Source: Candidatus Accumulibacter propinquus
GTDB taxonomy: Bacteria; Pseudomonadota; Gammaproteobacteria; Burkholderiales; Rhodocyclaceae
NCBI GenBank assembly: GCA_016714935.1
Contig: JADKBU010000020.1
Coordinates: 1 to 11,954, forward strand
Direction of reading: 5' to 3'
DNA: 11,954 nucleotides
Position 1 is the first letter of the stretch. Each line of letters starts with the position of its first letter. The notes under the pieces were generated by a model. That model was not told the origin of the DNA and did not search any database. It was given only the letters and a program-made list of their open reading frames with translations. Position numbers and translations under genes: made by a program. Below are positions 1 to 7,671 of the stretch, piece by piece.

Positions 1-745
1 AGCGCACCAGATGCACATTCTCGTCGCTGATCTGCACGAAGCACGAACCGCTCTCGGTCAGCAACTCCTTGGCCACCAGCAGCCGGTCGCGCAGATAACT
101 GAGGTACGAGTGAATCCCGAGTTCCCAGGTGTCGCGGAAGGCCTTGATCACTTCGGGCTCGCCGGAGAGGCTGGCGTCGTCGCCGTCCTTGACGTTGCGG
201 TCGTTGAGGCGGATCTGCCAGTTGGAGTTGTACTTGATGCCGTAGGGCGGGTCGATGTAGATCATCTGCACCTGGCCCTTCATCCCCTCGCGTTCGAGCA
301 GGCTGGCCATGACCATCAGGCTGTCGCCCTGGATCAGGCGGTTGGCCCAGCGATCGGCGTGTCTGTAATAGCTCTGCGGCTTGTCGAGTTCGTCGATGTC
401 CTTGTAGTTGGCGAACAGTTCGTCGACGAAGAAATCGGCCTGGTGGTCGGCTTCGCGCCGCAGCGAATACAGCCGCTGGATCAGCTTTTCCGGGGCGATG
501 TGCTCGGTGCGGTAGAGCGAGCGGATGTCGACTTCCAGGTCTTCCTGGCGATCGTCGGCGCCGTATTTCTCCAGCCAGTACAGTTCAGGATCCTGGCCGC
601 GCTGGGTTACCGGGTTGAGCGGCCAGTTGGCCTCCGTCTGGCGCGCCTCGGGGCTTTCCTGCTCGCAGCCGGCTTCTTCCTGGCTCGGAATGCGCGTGCG
701 TCTGGCGTTGGCGTGCTTGAGGCTGTCGATCTTCTTGTCGGTCAT
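1..745 (-). CDS. Site-specific DNA methyltransferase (beta-class, adenine-N6, type III Mod-like), N-terminal part
   Basis: This is the modification enzyme of the restriction-modification operon. It is expected to methylate adenine in the recognition site with S-adenosylmethionine. The 248 residues in the window run from the ATG at 745 off the left edge, so the C-terminus is missing. The catalytic motif IV DPPY is at residues 165-168 (context MIYIDPPYGIKYNS), just after a GDSL segment at 140-143. A conserved block (LRDRLLVAKELL, then FVQISDENVHLVR) follows at 218-248. Motif IV precedes any FxGxG SAM motif, which must lie beyond the window; this order is typical of beta-class Mod proteins. The N-terminal 130 residues are charged and match the usual Mod leader containing 'LYWLEKYG'. 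The ATG overlaps the stop of the PIN gene (ATGA, 742-745), and no good Shine-Dalgarno precedes it, so translation is probably coupled. The methylase family is secure; the recognition site cannot be told. Confidence 0.9.
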   Translation of the reverse strand, partial: MTDKKIDSLKHANARRTRIPSQEEAGCEQESPEARQTEANWPLNPVTQRGQDPELYWLEKYGADDRQEDLEVDIRSLYRTEHIAPEKLIQRLYSLRREADHQADFFVDELFANYKDIDELDKPQSYYRHADRWANRLIQGDSLMVMASLLEREGMKGQVQMIYIDPPYGIKYNSNWQIRLNDRNVKDGDDASLSGEPEVIKAFRDTWELGIHSYLSYLRDRLLVAKELLTESGSCFVQISDENVHLVR

Positions 746-1152
746 GGCGTGGTCCAGTCTTCGAGCGTCAGGCCGCCGACGCGGGCAAACTCGCCGGTAT
801 TGTTGGTGACCAGAGCAATGCCCAGGGTTTGCGCGTGCGCGGCGATCCACAGGTCGTTCGGACCGATGGTGCGGCCGGCACTTTCCAGTTCGCCACGGAT
901 GGCGCCGTAGCGGTCGCCGACGGCTGCGCTGAGCTCCAGCACCGGTACAAGTGTTCGCAATTTCGTGATTTTCGCCAAGGTCTGGCTGCGTTCACGGGAC
1001 TTTTCAGCGCCCAGCACCAGTTCTCCCCAGGTCACTACGGACATGGCGACGTCGCCCGGCTGGAGACCGGCCAGCTTCCTGGCCACGTTGGGATGCCGGT
1101 TGTTTTTAAGGAAGATGCAAATATTGGTGTCGAGCAAATAGCGCGGCGTCAC
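742..1152 (-). CDS. vapC: VapC-like PIN-domain ribonuclease inside the restriction-modification operon
   Basis: This 136-aa protein is a single PIN domain. Members of the family are Mg2+-dependent RNases, usually toxins of VapBC modules that cut tRNA or rRNA. The expected acidic residues are visible: D8 in LLDTNI, E44 in TWGEL and D100 in GPNDLWIAAHA. The VTNNTGEF segment (115-122) and the closing LEDW are typical of the FitB/VapC branch. The start is GTG at 1152, supported by the Shine-Dalgarno AAGGGAG at 1161-1167 with an 8-base spacer; the initiator overlaps the helicase stop as GTGA. The stop overlaps the methylase ATG. No antitoxin gene fits on either side, although VapC genes normally follow a vapB. 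It may be an orphan toxin, have its antitoxin elsewhere, or be an effector or regulator of the restriction operon. The domain call is strong and the biological role is inferred. Confidence 0.88.
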   Translation of the reverse strand: MTPRYLLDTNICIFLKNNRHPNVARKLAGLQPGDVAMSVVTWGELVLGAEKSRERSQTLAKITKLRTLVPVLELSAAVGDRYGAIRGELESAGRTIGPNDLWIAAHAQTLGIALVTNNTGEFARVGGLTLEDWTTP

Positions 1153-4100
1153 TCGAATGGCTCCCTTTGTTCAAAGGCGGCGGAATCGTGCCGACCGTCC
1201 GGGTAGAAGTCGTCTGGCAGGCTGGCGAGCAGATCGAGAATCTCCACGAGACTATCTGGCGCGGCATCGATTTCGTCGACGATGCGTCGGATGGCCTGGG
1301 TCAACGCCGGCTTGATGTCTTCGATGTCCGCAATTTCCTCGAAGTACCACGCTGGCAGCCCGAGCTTGTCGCGCGCGTTGTTCACTGCCGGCAGCCAGCG
1401 TTCGCGCACTGCCCAGCGCTTGAGTTCCTTGTCCTGGTTGAAGCCGGTGATTTCGAGGATGAGCTGGGCGGTGCGCAGCTTCGGCGTGCGCAGACGGATG
1501 AGATAGTCGGGCAGGTAGCTCCGCTCCTTGCCGCCGCTGATGTACGGAATGTGGAAGCCGAGGAAGGCGTTCTTGATGTAGCTTTCGACCGCCGGGATCT
1601 TTTCCAGCGTCTTGGCGGCGATCTGCTCCCAGCTGTCGGTGTCGGCGACGACCAGATTGACGTGGCTTTTCTTCGTTGGCCAGGTCTTCCGGCTGGTTTG
1701 GCCGACGACGTGCCGCGTGCTGCCCTGCGGGTTGTAGTGGTTGAGGATGGGCAGCACGCGCTCGCGTTCGGCGGCGTGCGCGACGATGCCGCGGTTGATG
1801 CTCTCGACCACCGGCTGCGGGTCTTCGTAGATCACCAGGCGCTTGTAGATCGGGTCGTCTTCGCCGACGAGCTTGAGCTTTTCCGCGTACCAGCGCTCGA
1901 CGATCTGCCTGACCTGCTGGAAGAGACGCAGGTCGGCCCGCTGCGCTTCATCACCGTGGATACGCCGCAGGTAGTCGCGGGTCAGCTTGTAGATGACCGT
2001 CTGGTCGCGCAGTTCGTCGAGCTTGAGGCGCATCGTCTGGCGGTCTTCGGAGACGGCGGTGCCGAGCGTCGTTTCGACCGGCAGGCGGGTGGTGTCGAGG
2101 CGATAGTCGGGCGTGCCGGTGAAGTCGGCGGCAAGGTGGTCGCTGTCGGTCTGCAGGCGGTAGCCGACCAGATTGGGGAAGCGGATTTCGAGGCTGTCGC
2201 GTTCGCGCAGCGCGCGCAGCGTGGCGTATTCGGGCGGGTCGACGTGGCTGCTCTGGCCGGCCTTGAAAAGCTTGAAGGGGATGCCGATGATGTGCGCGTA
2301 CTCGGGCGGGAACTTGCCGGTCTTCGGGTCGGTGAAGTAGTAGCGGCGGCGCAGCGCCCGGCCGGCGACCTGTTCGCAGAGCAGTTGCGAGCCGAAGGCG
2401 CGCAGGCCCATGACGTGGGTGACGGTGTTGGCGTCCCAGCCTTCGCTGAGCATGGCGACGGACACCACGCAACGGACGTGCGCTCCGAGGGTGTCGGGTT
2501 TGCCGACGGTGTTGACCACCTCGCGCAGCAGTTCGGCGTCGGTGAGGCTGTCGACACCGCGCTCGGGGTGACGGAGACGGTAGGCGCGCTTGAAGCGCTC
2601 GATCTCGGGCGCGAAAACCTTCTTGAAGCCCTCGTCGATCTGGCCGGAGTGTTCGAGGGCGTCGCTGTCGATCAGCAAGGTCGGCGGGCGGGCGAGGGCG
2701 CGGCCGCTGTCGCGGTCGAAGTTGGAGAACAGCGGGAAACGACCGGCAACGACGGTCGCCTGACCGCTCTCGTCCACGCGTTCGTAGCCGGCGATCTCCT
2801 TGAACACTTCGCGCGAAACGGTGGTGTTGCCGCAGACGACGATGAACACCGGCGGCGCGGTGAACAGGTCGGCTTTCAGTTCGCCACGCCGCCGCAGGCC
2901 GCGCTCGTATTCTTCGTAGTGGGTATAGAACTGGTCGAGCGCCTGCCGCACCAGCGCCGGCAGGTTGGGGGCGGCTTCGCCGAAGGGGGTTTCCTGCGCC
3001 GCGCGCCGCTGCGTGCGCTGTCCCTTGCGGGGCAGTTCGGCCTTGCAGTTCTCGTAAAGGTTTTTCAGGACCGGCTCGTCGATCGCCTGGCTGCTGTCGT
3101 CGATCGGCAGGAAGGGAATCTTGACCAGGCCGGCTTCGATCGCTTCGATCAGGCCGAAATCGCTGACCACCCAGGGAAACAGCGAGTACGCCGGAAAACC
3201 CGAGCCGGAAAGGTAGTAGGGCGTCGCCGACAGGTCGTACACGACACGCACTTGAAAGCGCCGGGTGCAGGCGCGCAGGCCGGAAAACCAGACCGCGGCG
3301 CGCTCGTTTTCGGTTTCCGAATTGTCGAGTTCGGTATCCCTGCCCCTGGCGCGCGGCAGATAGCAGTGATGGGCTTCGTCATTGATCACCAGCAGCCGGC
3401 GCCCGGCCTTGAAGCTGCCCAGCACGCGGCGCAGCATCTGGTTTTCGTCCTCGCGGCTTTCGACCTTGCGGCCATCGTCGCCGAGCTTGCCGTCGAAGGG
3501 CGTGCGCTTGTTGCCGCCGAGAATGCGTGGCAGAAACTCGTGATAGTTGGTGATGATCAGCCGGTGCGCGAGTTCGCCGAGGGCGTGCTGGTGGGCCGGC
3601 GGTACCAGCGTGCGCTGCTGGTAGTAGTCGCGGGCGGTGGCGGGCGGCGTGTTGCGCTGGTCCGGCAGGAGGACATTGAGGCGGTCGCGGATGGTGATGC
3701 CGGGGGCGAGGATCAGGAAGTAATCGACGTAGCGGGTATCGTTGCGGTATTCGCGCCGGTTGAGATAGTGGTAGAGGATCAGGCAGGCCATGACCACGGT
3801 CTTGCCGCTGCCGGTGGCCATCTTGAAGGCCACCCGGGGCAAATGGCTGGCGGTGTCGTCGCCGGCGCTGGCCTGCCGCTGCCGCAACTGGGTCTGGAGA
3901 TGCGTGCCGGTATTCGATTTCTCGGCGACCTCGTTGAGCCAGATCGCTGCCTCGACGGCTTCCTGCTGCGCGAAGAACAGTTTCTGATGCGCGGCCCGTT
4001 CGGGGTTGGCGAACCAGTAGTCGAGCAGATCGCGGGTGACGCGGCTGGTGACCCCCGATAGCCTGATTGCCGCCAGGCGCGCAGCTCGTCCCTGAGCCGG

Positions 4101-4318
4101 TTGATCAGGTGTTCACCGTATTCCGCCCGGAAGTCATTCACGTCGAACATGCTGCCCTGGTTTTGCTGGCCGATCGGTACCTGCGGCACATCCGGGGTAA
4201 AGATGCGGCGGCCGGGGCGAATGTCGCGATAGTTCAGATTCCCCTGCGCGTCGGTGGCGTAGTGCCGCGCCGGCTCGTCGTAAGGAGAGTTCAGGATGGG
4301 ATTGTCGGCGGAGGCCAT
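1149..4318 (-). CDS. BPTD_3080-type restriction endonuclease (SF2 DEAH helicase plus nuclease), frameshifted as read
   Basis: This is the ATP-dependent restriction subunit, expected to translocate on and cut unmodified DNA. The ATG at 4318 begins MASADNPILNSPY, which I recognise as the usual family start. The frame is correct to residue 89 (AWRQSGYRG). Homology continues in another frame from VTSRVTRDLLDYW. Adding one G to the G5 tract (4052-4056 on the plus strand, as C5) restores an exact 1057-codon frame, i.e. 1056 aa, a normal family length. In that numbering Walker A ATGSGKT is at 168-174, DEAH at 314-317, motif III SAT at 364-366 and motif VI QVAGRALRR at 651-659. A nuclease-like PD...LEIT pattern lies at 937-958. 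As read, only the part downstream of the tract keeps the helicase, and it has no obvious start signal. It is the first gene of the res-PIN-mod operon. The shift could be a real mutation, phase switching or a sequencing error. The family is confident; the intactness is not. Confidence 0.85.
4052..4056 (-). other. Frameshift site in the restriction helicase gene
   Basis: A run of five G on the coding strand (CCCCC on the plus strand) follows the codons for QSGY. Upstream the correct frame is the one starting at 4318. Downstream the family-like sequence (VTSRVTRDLL) is in the frame that ends at 1149. The two open frames overlap only between 3779 and about 4112, so the shift must lie there, and the homopolymer is the simplest position. 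One additional G repairs the gene. Confidence 0.75.
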
Positions 4319-4348
4319 GGGCAGTGACGCCGGTTGCAGGGTGGGCGC

Positions 4349-4354
4349 ATTCTA
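4349..4354 (-). promoter_or_regulatory. Possible -10 hexamer for the restriction operon
   Basis: TAGAAT on the minus strand matches TATAAT at 5 of 6 positions. It would place a transcript start near 4342, about 24 bases before the ATG at 4318. I found no convincing -35 at 16-18 bases upstream, so this is a weak alternative to the sigma-54 site further upstream. Confidence 0.3.
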
Positions 4355-4412
4355 ACAGTCTCTGCTTGCGCTTGACTGCGCCAGGACCGCATCGGGAACG
4401 GCGGAATCGCTC

Positions 4413-4477
4413 CGGAAAATGTGCTGAAAGGCGCTCGAATGGTGTCCGCCGGGTGGCTTGCAGCGGCGGAAAATGTG
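4413..4477. repeat. 11-base direct repeat in the divergent control region
   Basis: CGGAAAATGTG occurs at 4413-4423 and again, identically, at 4467-4477. The 54-base spacing between starts is about five helical turns, so both copies lie on the same DNA face. They sit between the sigma-54 site and the helicase start and could be tandem binding sites for one protein. The rest of the 4319-4596 gap shows no credible gene. Confidence 0.4.
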
Positions 4478-4484
4478 AGGGTTG

Positions 4485-4496
4485 ACAAGCGCTTGT
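4485..4496. promoter_or_regulatory. 12-base perfect palindrome, candidate operator
   Basis: ACAAGCGCTTGT is a perfect inverted repeat. It overlaps the predicted sigma-54 transcript start (about 4493) and a TTGACA hexamer (4482-4487) on the plus strand. Next to it, TGGCA (4496-4500) and TGCCA (4515-4519) form a second, looser inverted pair around the promoter. This position suits a repressor site controlling both divergent genes, but no regulator is identified. Confidence 0.35.
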
Positions 4497-4504
4497 GGCA
4501 TGAC

Positions 4505-4520
4505 GCAAAGTACGTGCCAA
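4505..4520 (-). promoter_or_regulatory. Sigma-54 (RpoN) -24/-12 promoter facing the restriction operon
   Basis: On the minus strand the sequence reads TTGGCACG-TACT-TTGC. All eleven fixed bases of the core TGGCACG-N4-TTGC match. The GG at 4518-4517 and the GC at 4506-4505 have the obligatory 12-base offset. The expected transcript start is near 4493, giving a leader of about 175 bases before the helicase ATG. Sigma-54 promoters need an AAA+ activator; none is in the window. The match is strong in the sequence; its use in vivo is inferred. Confidence 0.6.
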
Positions 4521-4583
4521 TTTTTGCTTCGCCTGCGCCGGCCCGCCGATTCCGTTCTGCTTGCAACCTGACGTTCTTTGACA

Positions 4584-4588
4584 AGAGG
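4584..4588 (+). promoter_or_regulatory. Ribosome binding site of the chemotaxis receptor gene
   Basis: AGAGG lies 8 bases upstream of the ATG at 4597, within ACAAGAGGCTC. It fixes the start that gives a good membrane signal-anchor at the N-terminus. Confidence 0.6.
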
Positions 4589-4596
4589 CTCTAAAA

Positions 4597-6207
4597 ATGA
4601 AAATCAAAACGCTTCTCTGGAGTGGATTTGCCGCGATCTGTGCGGTGATGGCGGTGCTGGTGAGCATCGGCATCTGGCAATTGAACGTGATCGACAAGGC
4701 CGCCGACGATGTCACCCGGGCCGATGACAACGAATCGATGGCGCGGGAAATTGCCGAGCGGGTGAATGGCATGCGACGCTATCAGCTCAGTGCGCTGGTC
4801 GCCGCTGACGAGCGTGACCAGCAAATGGAGCGTGCGACCAAGGCCGGCAGGGAAAATGTCCAACAGGCGGAAGAACTCGAGAAGAAGCAGCGCAACCCCG
4901 AGACCAGGCAGATAGTGAGCAATATGCGTGCGCTGAACGAGCGCTACGTGCGCAGCCACGAGCAGGTGGTCGCGCTGGGCAAGGAAGGCAAGCTCGATGC
5001 GATGCGCGAGCTGATCCAGGGAGAGGCGCGCAGCGCACAGCGCGAGCTCGCTGCGGAAAGCGAGAAATTCATCAAGATTCAGAGTGAGCGACAGGCGCAG
5101 GCGGAGAAAACGATGGAGGCTGCACACACGCTGGCGCAAAGACTGATGCTCGGTTTGCTGGTAGTCGGAGTGGCGCTGGGCATTGGTATCGCCTTTCTGG
5201 TCACCAGTCGGATCACCGCCCAGCTTGGCGGTGAGCCCGAATACGCCCGGCAACTGGTGCAGCGCATCGCCGACGGCGACCTGAGCCAGGATCTCGCGCT
5301 GCAGAGCGGCGACACGCAGAGCCTGATGGCCTACCAGCAGCAGATGCAGTTGCGATTGCGGACGATGTTGAAGAACATCGGCAGTACCGTGGTCAGCACC
5401 GAGGGCGCGGCGCAGACGCTGGCCGGGTCGTCGCAGCAGGTAGCGGCCGCTTCGCGCTCGGCCAGCGATTCGGCGGCCTCGATGGCGGCGGTGGTCGAGG
5501 AGATGTCGGTGAGCATCAGCCAGGTGGCGGACAATGCCCGCGATGCGCTGAAAACGGCAAACCATGCGGCCGAGCTGTCGGACAGCGGCGGCGGCGTGAT
5601 CGAGCAGGCGACCAGCGCCATCAACCGCATCGCCGACACCGTCCGCCAGACTTCCGGGGCGATGCGCACCCTCGATGAAAGCGCGACGCGCATCTCGACG
5701 GTGGTGCAGGTGATCAAGGAGGTCGCCGATCAGACCAATCTGCTGGCGCTGAACGCGGCGATCGAGGCGGCGCGCGCCGGCGAGTCGGGGCGTGGCTTCG
5801 CGGTCGTCGCCGACGAGGTGCGCAAGCTCGCCGAGCGCACCGGCAAGGCCACCAACGAGATCAACGGCATGGTCCTGCAGATCCAGCACGAAACCCGCAA
5901 CTCGCTCGACTCGATGGCGACCGCGGTGCAGCAGGTCGATCACGGTGTCGACCTGGCCGGATCGGCGGGTGAGGCGATCCGCGACATCCGCAGCAGCGTC
6001 GAGCAGGTGGTCGCCGTGGTCAACGACATCGGCAATGCGATCAGCGAGCAATCGATCGCCAGCCAGCAGATCGCACAGCGGGTCGAGCAGGTCGCGCAGG
6101 CTTCCGAGGAGAACAATGCCGCGGCCGAAGAGACCGCCAGCGCGGCGCGCACGCTCAGCCAACTGGCGGGTGGCTTGCGCAATACCGTCGCGCAGTTCCG
6201 GACCTGA
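4597..6207 (+). CDS. Methyl-accepting chemotaxis protein (transmembrane chemoreceptor)
   Basis: This 536-aa inner-membrane receptor signals to CheA/CheW and flagellar motility, or to a chemosensory variant. TM1 spans about 8-28 and TM2 about 182-204. They enclose a ~150-residue, mostly helical periplasmic sensor rich in charged residues, resembling the four-helix-bundle (4HB_MCP) type. A HAMP linker at about 203-257 begins with the betaproteobacterial signature LGGEPEYA and contains IADGDLS. The cytoplasmic coiled coil carries the highly conserved hairpin tip from VADQTNLLALNAAIEAARAG to GRGFAVVADEVRKLAERT (376-415). The C-terminus is QFRT, with no NWETF-type pentapeptide for CheR/CheB tethering, so adaptation probably relies on other receptors or on direct CheR binding. 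The start is chosen from the AGAGG ribosome binding site and the TM1 position. The fumarase gene follows after 24 bases on the same strand. The ligand is unknown. The receptor call is secure. Confidence 0.95.
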   Translation: MKIKTLLWSGFAAICAVMAVLVSIGIWQLNVIDKAADDVTRADDNESMAREIAERVNGMRRYQLSALVAADERDQQMERATKAGRENVQQAEELEKKQRNPETRQIVSNMRALNERYVRSHEQVVALGKEGKLDAMRELIQGEARSAQRELAAESEKFIKIQSERQAQAEKTMEAAHTLAQRLMLGLLVVGVALGIGIAFLVTSRITAQLGGEPEYARQLVQRIADGDLSQDLALQSGDTQSLMAYQQQMQLRLRTMLKNIGSTVVSTEGAAQTLAGSSQQVAAASRSASDSAASMAAVVEEMSVSISQVADNARDALKTANHAAELSDSGGGVIEQATSAINRIADTVRQTSGAMRTLDESATRISTVVQVIKEVADQTNLLALNAAIEAARAGESGRGFAVVADEVRKLAERTGKATNEINGMVLQIQHETRNSLDSMATAVQQVDHGVDLAGSAGEAIRDIRSSVEQVVAVVNDIGNAISEQSIASQQIAQRVEQVAQASEENNAAAEETASAARTLSQLAGGLRNTVAQFRT

Positions 6208-6216
6208 GCCGCCACC

Positions 6217-6224
6217 GGGGGAGG
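6217..6224 (+). promoter_or_regulatory. Strong Shine-Dalgarno deciding the GTG start of fumC
   Basis: GGGGGAGG lies 7 bases before the GTG at 6232. There is no ATG nearby that preserves the family N-terminus, so this site settles the initiator. The gap between the receptor stop and fumC is only 24 bases, which leaves no obvious room for a separate promoter. Confidence 0.6.
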
Positions 6225-6231
6225 CTGAAGC

Positions 6232-7635
6232 GTGGGCAACAGCGACCAGACCGGCGGCGAGGTCCGCGCCGAGCACGACAGCCTCGGCGCGATCGACGTC
6301 GCGGCCACGCATCTCTGGGGAGCACAGACGCAACGCTCCCTCAAGTTTTTTGCGATTGGCCGCGAGCGCATGCCGACGGAGATCATCCACGCGCTGTTGC
6401 TGATCAAGCGCGCCGCGGCGCAGGCCAATAGCGCGCTTGGCGAGATCGATGCGGCGATCGCCGTGGCCATCGTGCAGGCCGCCGACGAAATCCTCGCCGG
6501 CCAGTGGCCCGATGAATTTCCGCTGTCGGTCTGGCAGACCGGCTCCGGTACGCAGACCCACATGAACGTCAATGAGGTGCTGGCCAACCGTGCCTCGGAG
6601 TTGCTCGGCGGGCCGCGCGGCATCGGCCGGCTGGTGCATCCCAACGACCACGTCAATTGCGGGCAGTCCTCCAACGACGTCTTTCCGACGGCGATGCACA
6701 TCGCCGGCGTGCTGCTCGTCGAACAGCGCGTGCTGCCGGCGCTCGACATGCTGGCGGCGACGCTGCGGGTGAAGGCGGAAGCGTTCAGTGGCATCGTCAA
6801 GATCGGCCGCACGCATCTGCAGGATGCCACGCCGCTCACCCTCGGGCAGGAGTTTTCCGGTTACGTCGAGCAACTGCGCATCGCGCGCGCGGCCATGGCG
6901 ATGACCCTGCCCGGCCTGTATGCCCTGGCGCTCGGCGGCACGGCGGTGGGCACGGGTCTCAATGCGCATCCGGATTTTGCCACGCGCGCGATCGCCGAAA
7001 TGGCGCGTCACAGCGGCTTGCCTTTCGTTGCCGCCGGCAACTATTTCGCGGCTCTGGCCGGTCACGAGCCGCTGGTCATGGCGCACGGCGCCCTGAAGAC
7101 GCTGGCTACGGCGCTGAGCAAGATCGCCAACGACCTGCGCTGGCTGGGCAGCGGTCCGCGTTGCGGCATCGGCGAGTTGCGTCTGCCGGAGAATGAGCCG
7201 GGCAGTTCGATCATGCCCGGCAAGGTCAACCCGACGCAATGCGAGGCGCTGCTGATGGTCTGCGCGCAGGTTTTCGGGAACGACGTGGCGATCAGCTTCG
7301 GCGGTGCCGCGGGCAACTTCGAGTTGAACGTGATGAAGCCGCTGATCGCCCGCAACTTTCTGCACAGCGCCCGCCTGCTGGCCGACGCCATGCGCAGTTT
7401 CGAGAGCCATTGCGTGTGCGACCTGCAGGCGAATACGGCGCGCATCGATGAACTGTTGCACGGCAGCCTGATGCTGGTCACCGCCTTGGCGCCGCACATC
7501 GGCTACGACCGCGCCGCGCAGATCGCCAGGCGCGCGCATGCCGAGGGGACGACGCTGCGCGCGGCGGCAATCGCCTCCGGCCTGGTCAGCGCCGAAGCGT
7601 TCGACCAGTGGGTGGTGCCGGAAGACCTGGTCTGA
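6232..7635 (+). CDS. fumC: Class II fumarate hydratase (fumarase C)
   Basis: This enzyme reversibly hydrates fumarate to L-malate in the cytoplasmic TCA cycle. It is the iron-independent, oxygen-stable homotetrameric class. The 467 residues equal the usual FumC length. The N-terminus (HDSLGAIDV, WGAQTQRSL) is canonical. Substrate and active-site segments are all present: GSGTQTHMN (104-112), HPNDHVN (136-142), SSND (146-149) and GRTHLQDATP (192-201, catalytic-region H195). The superfamily signature GSSIMPGKVNP (324-334) carries the catalytic serine loop. The fumarase-specific WQTGSGTQTHMN form of the first motif favours fumarase over aspartase or argininosuccinate lyase. Translation starts at GTG with a strong Shine-Dalgarno. 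It probably shares a transcript with the chemoreceptor upstream and converges on the large exoprotein gene downstream. Nothing appears broken. Confidence 0.96.
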   Translation: MGNSDQTGGEVRAEHDSLGAIDVAATHLWGAQTQRSLKFFAIGRERMPTEIIHALLLIKRAAAQANSALGEIDAAIAVAIVQAADEILAGQWPDEFPLSVWQTGSGTQTHMNVNEVLANRASELLGGPRGIGRLVHPNDHVNCGQSSNDVFPTAMHIAGVLLVEQRVLPALDMLAATLRVKAEAFSGIVKIGRTHLQDATPLTLGQEFSGYVEQLRIARAAMAMTLPGLYALALGGTAVGTGLNAHPDFATRAIAEMARHSGLPFVAAGNYFAALAGHEPLVMAHGALKTLATALSKIANDLRWLGSGPRCGIGELRLPENEPGSSIMPGKVNPTQCEALLMVCAQVFGNDVAISFGGAAGNFELNVMKPLIARNFLHSARLLADAMRSFESHCVCDLQANTARIDELLHGSLMLVTALAPHIGYDRAAQIARRAHAEGTTLRAAAIASGLVSAEAFDQWVVPEDLV

Positions 7636-7645
7636 AGCGCGCGTC

Positions 7646-7671
7646 CCGGATCACCTCAAGGCGTGATCCGG
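7646..7671. terminator. Hairpin between convergent genes, possible bidirectional terminator
   Basis: CCGGATCAC (7646-7654) and GTGATCCGG (7663-7671) form a perfect 9-bp stem with an 8-base loop. The stem starts 10 bases past the fumC stop, and the loop contains the stop codon (TGA, 7656-7658 on the minus strand) of the opposing gene. There is no T-tract on either side, so it is not a textbook intrinsic terminator. It may slow polymerase or protect 3' ends of both messages. Confidence 0.45.

Noticed and set aside
11..910. A 299-codon plus-strand frame over the methylase and PIN genes
   Set aside because: The minus strand has the DPPY methylase and PIN residues with coupled overlaps. The plus frame crosses the gene boundary without any recognisable motif.
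1167..4061. A 964-codon open frame on the plus strand opposite the restriction helicase
   Set aside because: Its translation is a low-complexity Ala/Val/Asp/Gly mix with no domain. It mirrors the helicase codons, as expected in high-GC DNA where antisense stops are rare.
4482..4511. Sigma-70 promoter for the chemoreceptor based on TTGACA at 4482
   Set aside because: The -35 is perfect, but at 17-18 bases the best -10 (GCAAAG or CAAAGT) matches at most 3 of 6. It may be part of the palindrome instead.
4506..4551. Flagellar sigma-28 promoter for the chemoreceptor (CAAAGT ... GCCGATTC)
   Set aside because: GCCGAT is about 33 bases from the AAAGT, far more than the required spacing, and no TAAA stands at the proper distance.
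4291..4584. A 97-codon minus-strand frame in the divergent gap
   Set aside because: The composition is Arg/Pro/Ser-rich with no family and no Shine-Dalgarno, and it runs across the control elements and the helicase start in a different frame.
4591..7539. A 982-codon open frame on the minus strand across the chemoreceptor and fumC
   Set aside because: It spans two unmistakable plus-strand genes and the gap between them. The product is His/Arg/Ala-rich and unlike any family, so it is a codon-bias shadow.
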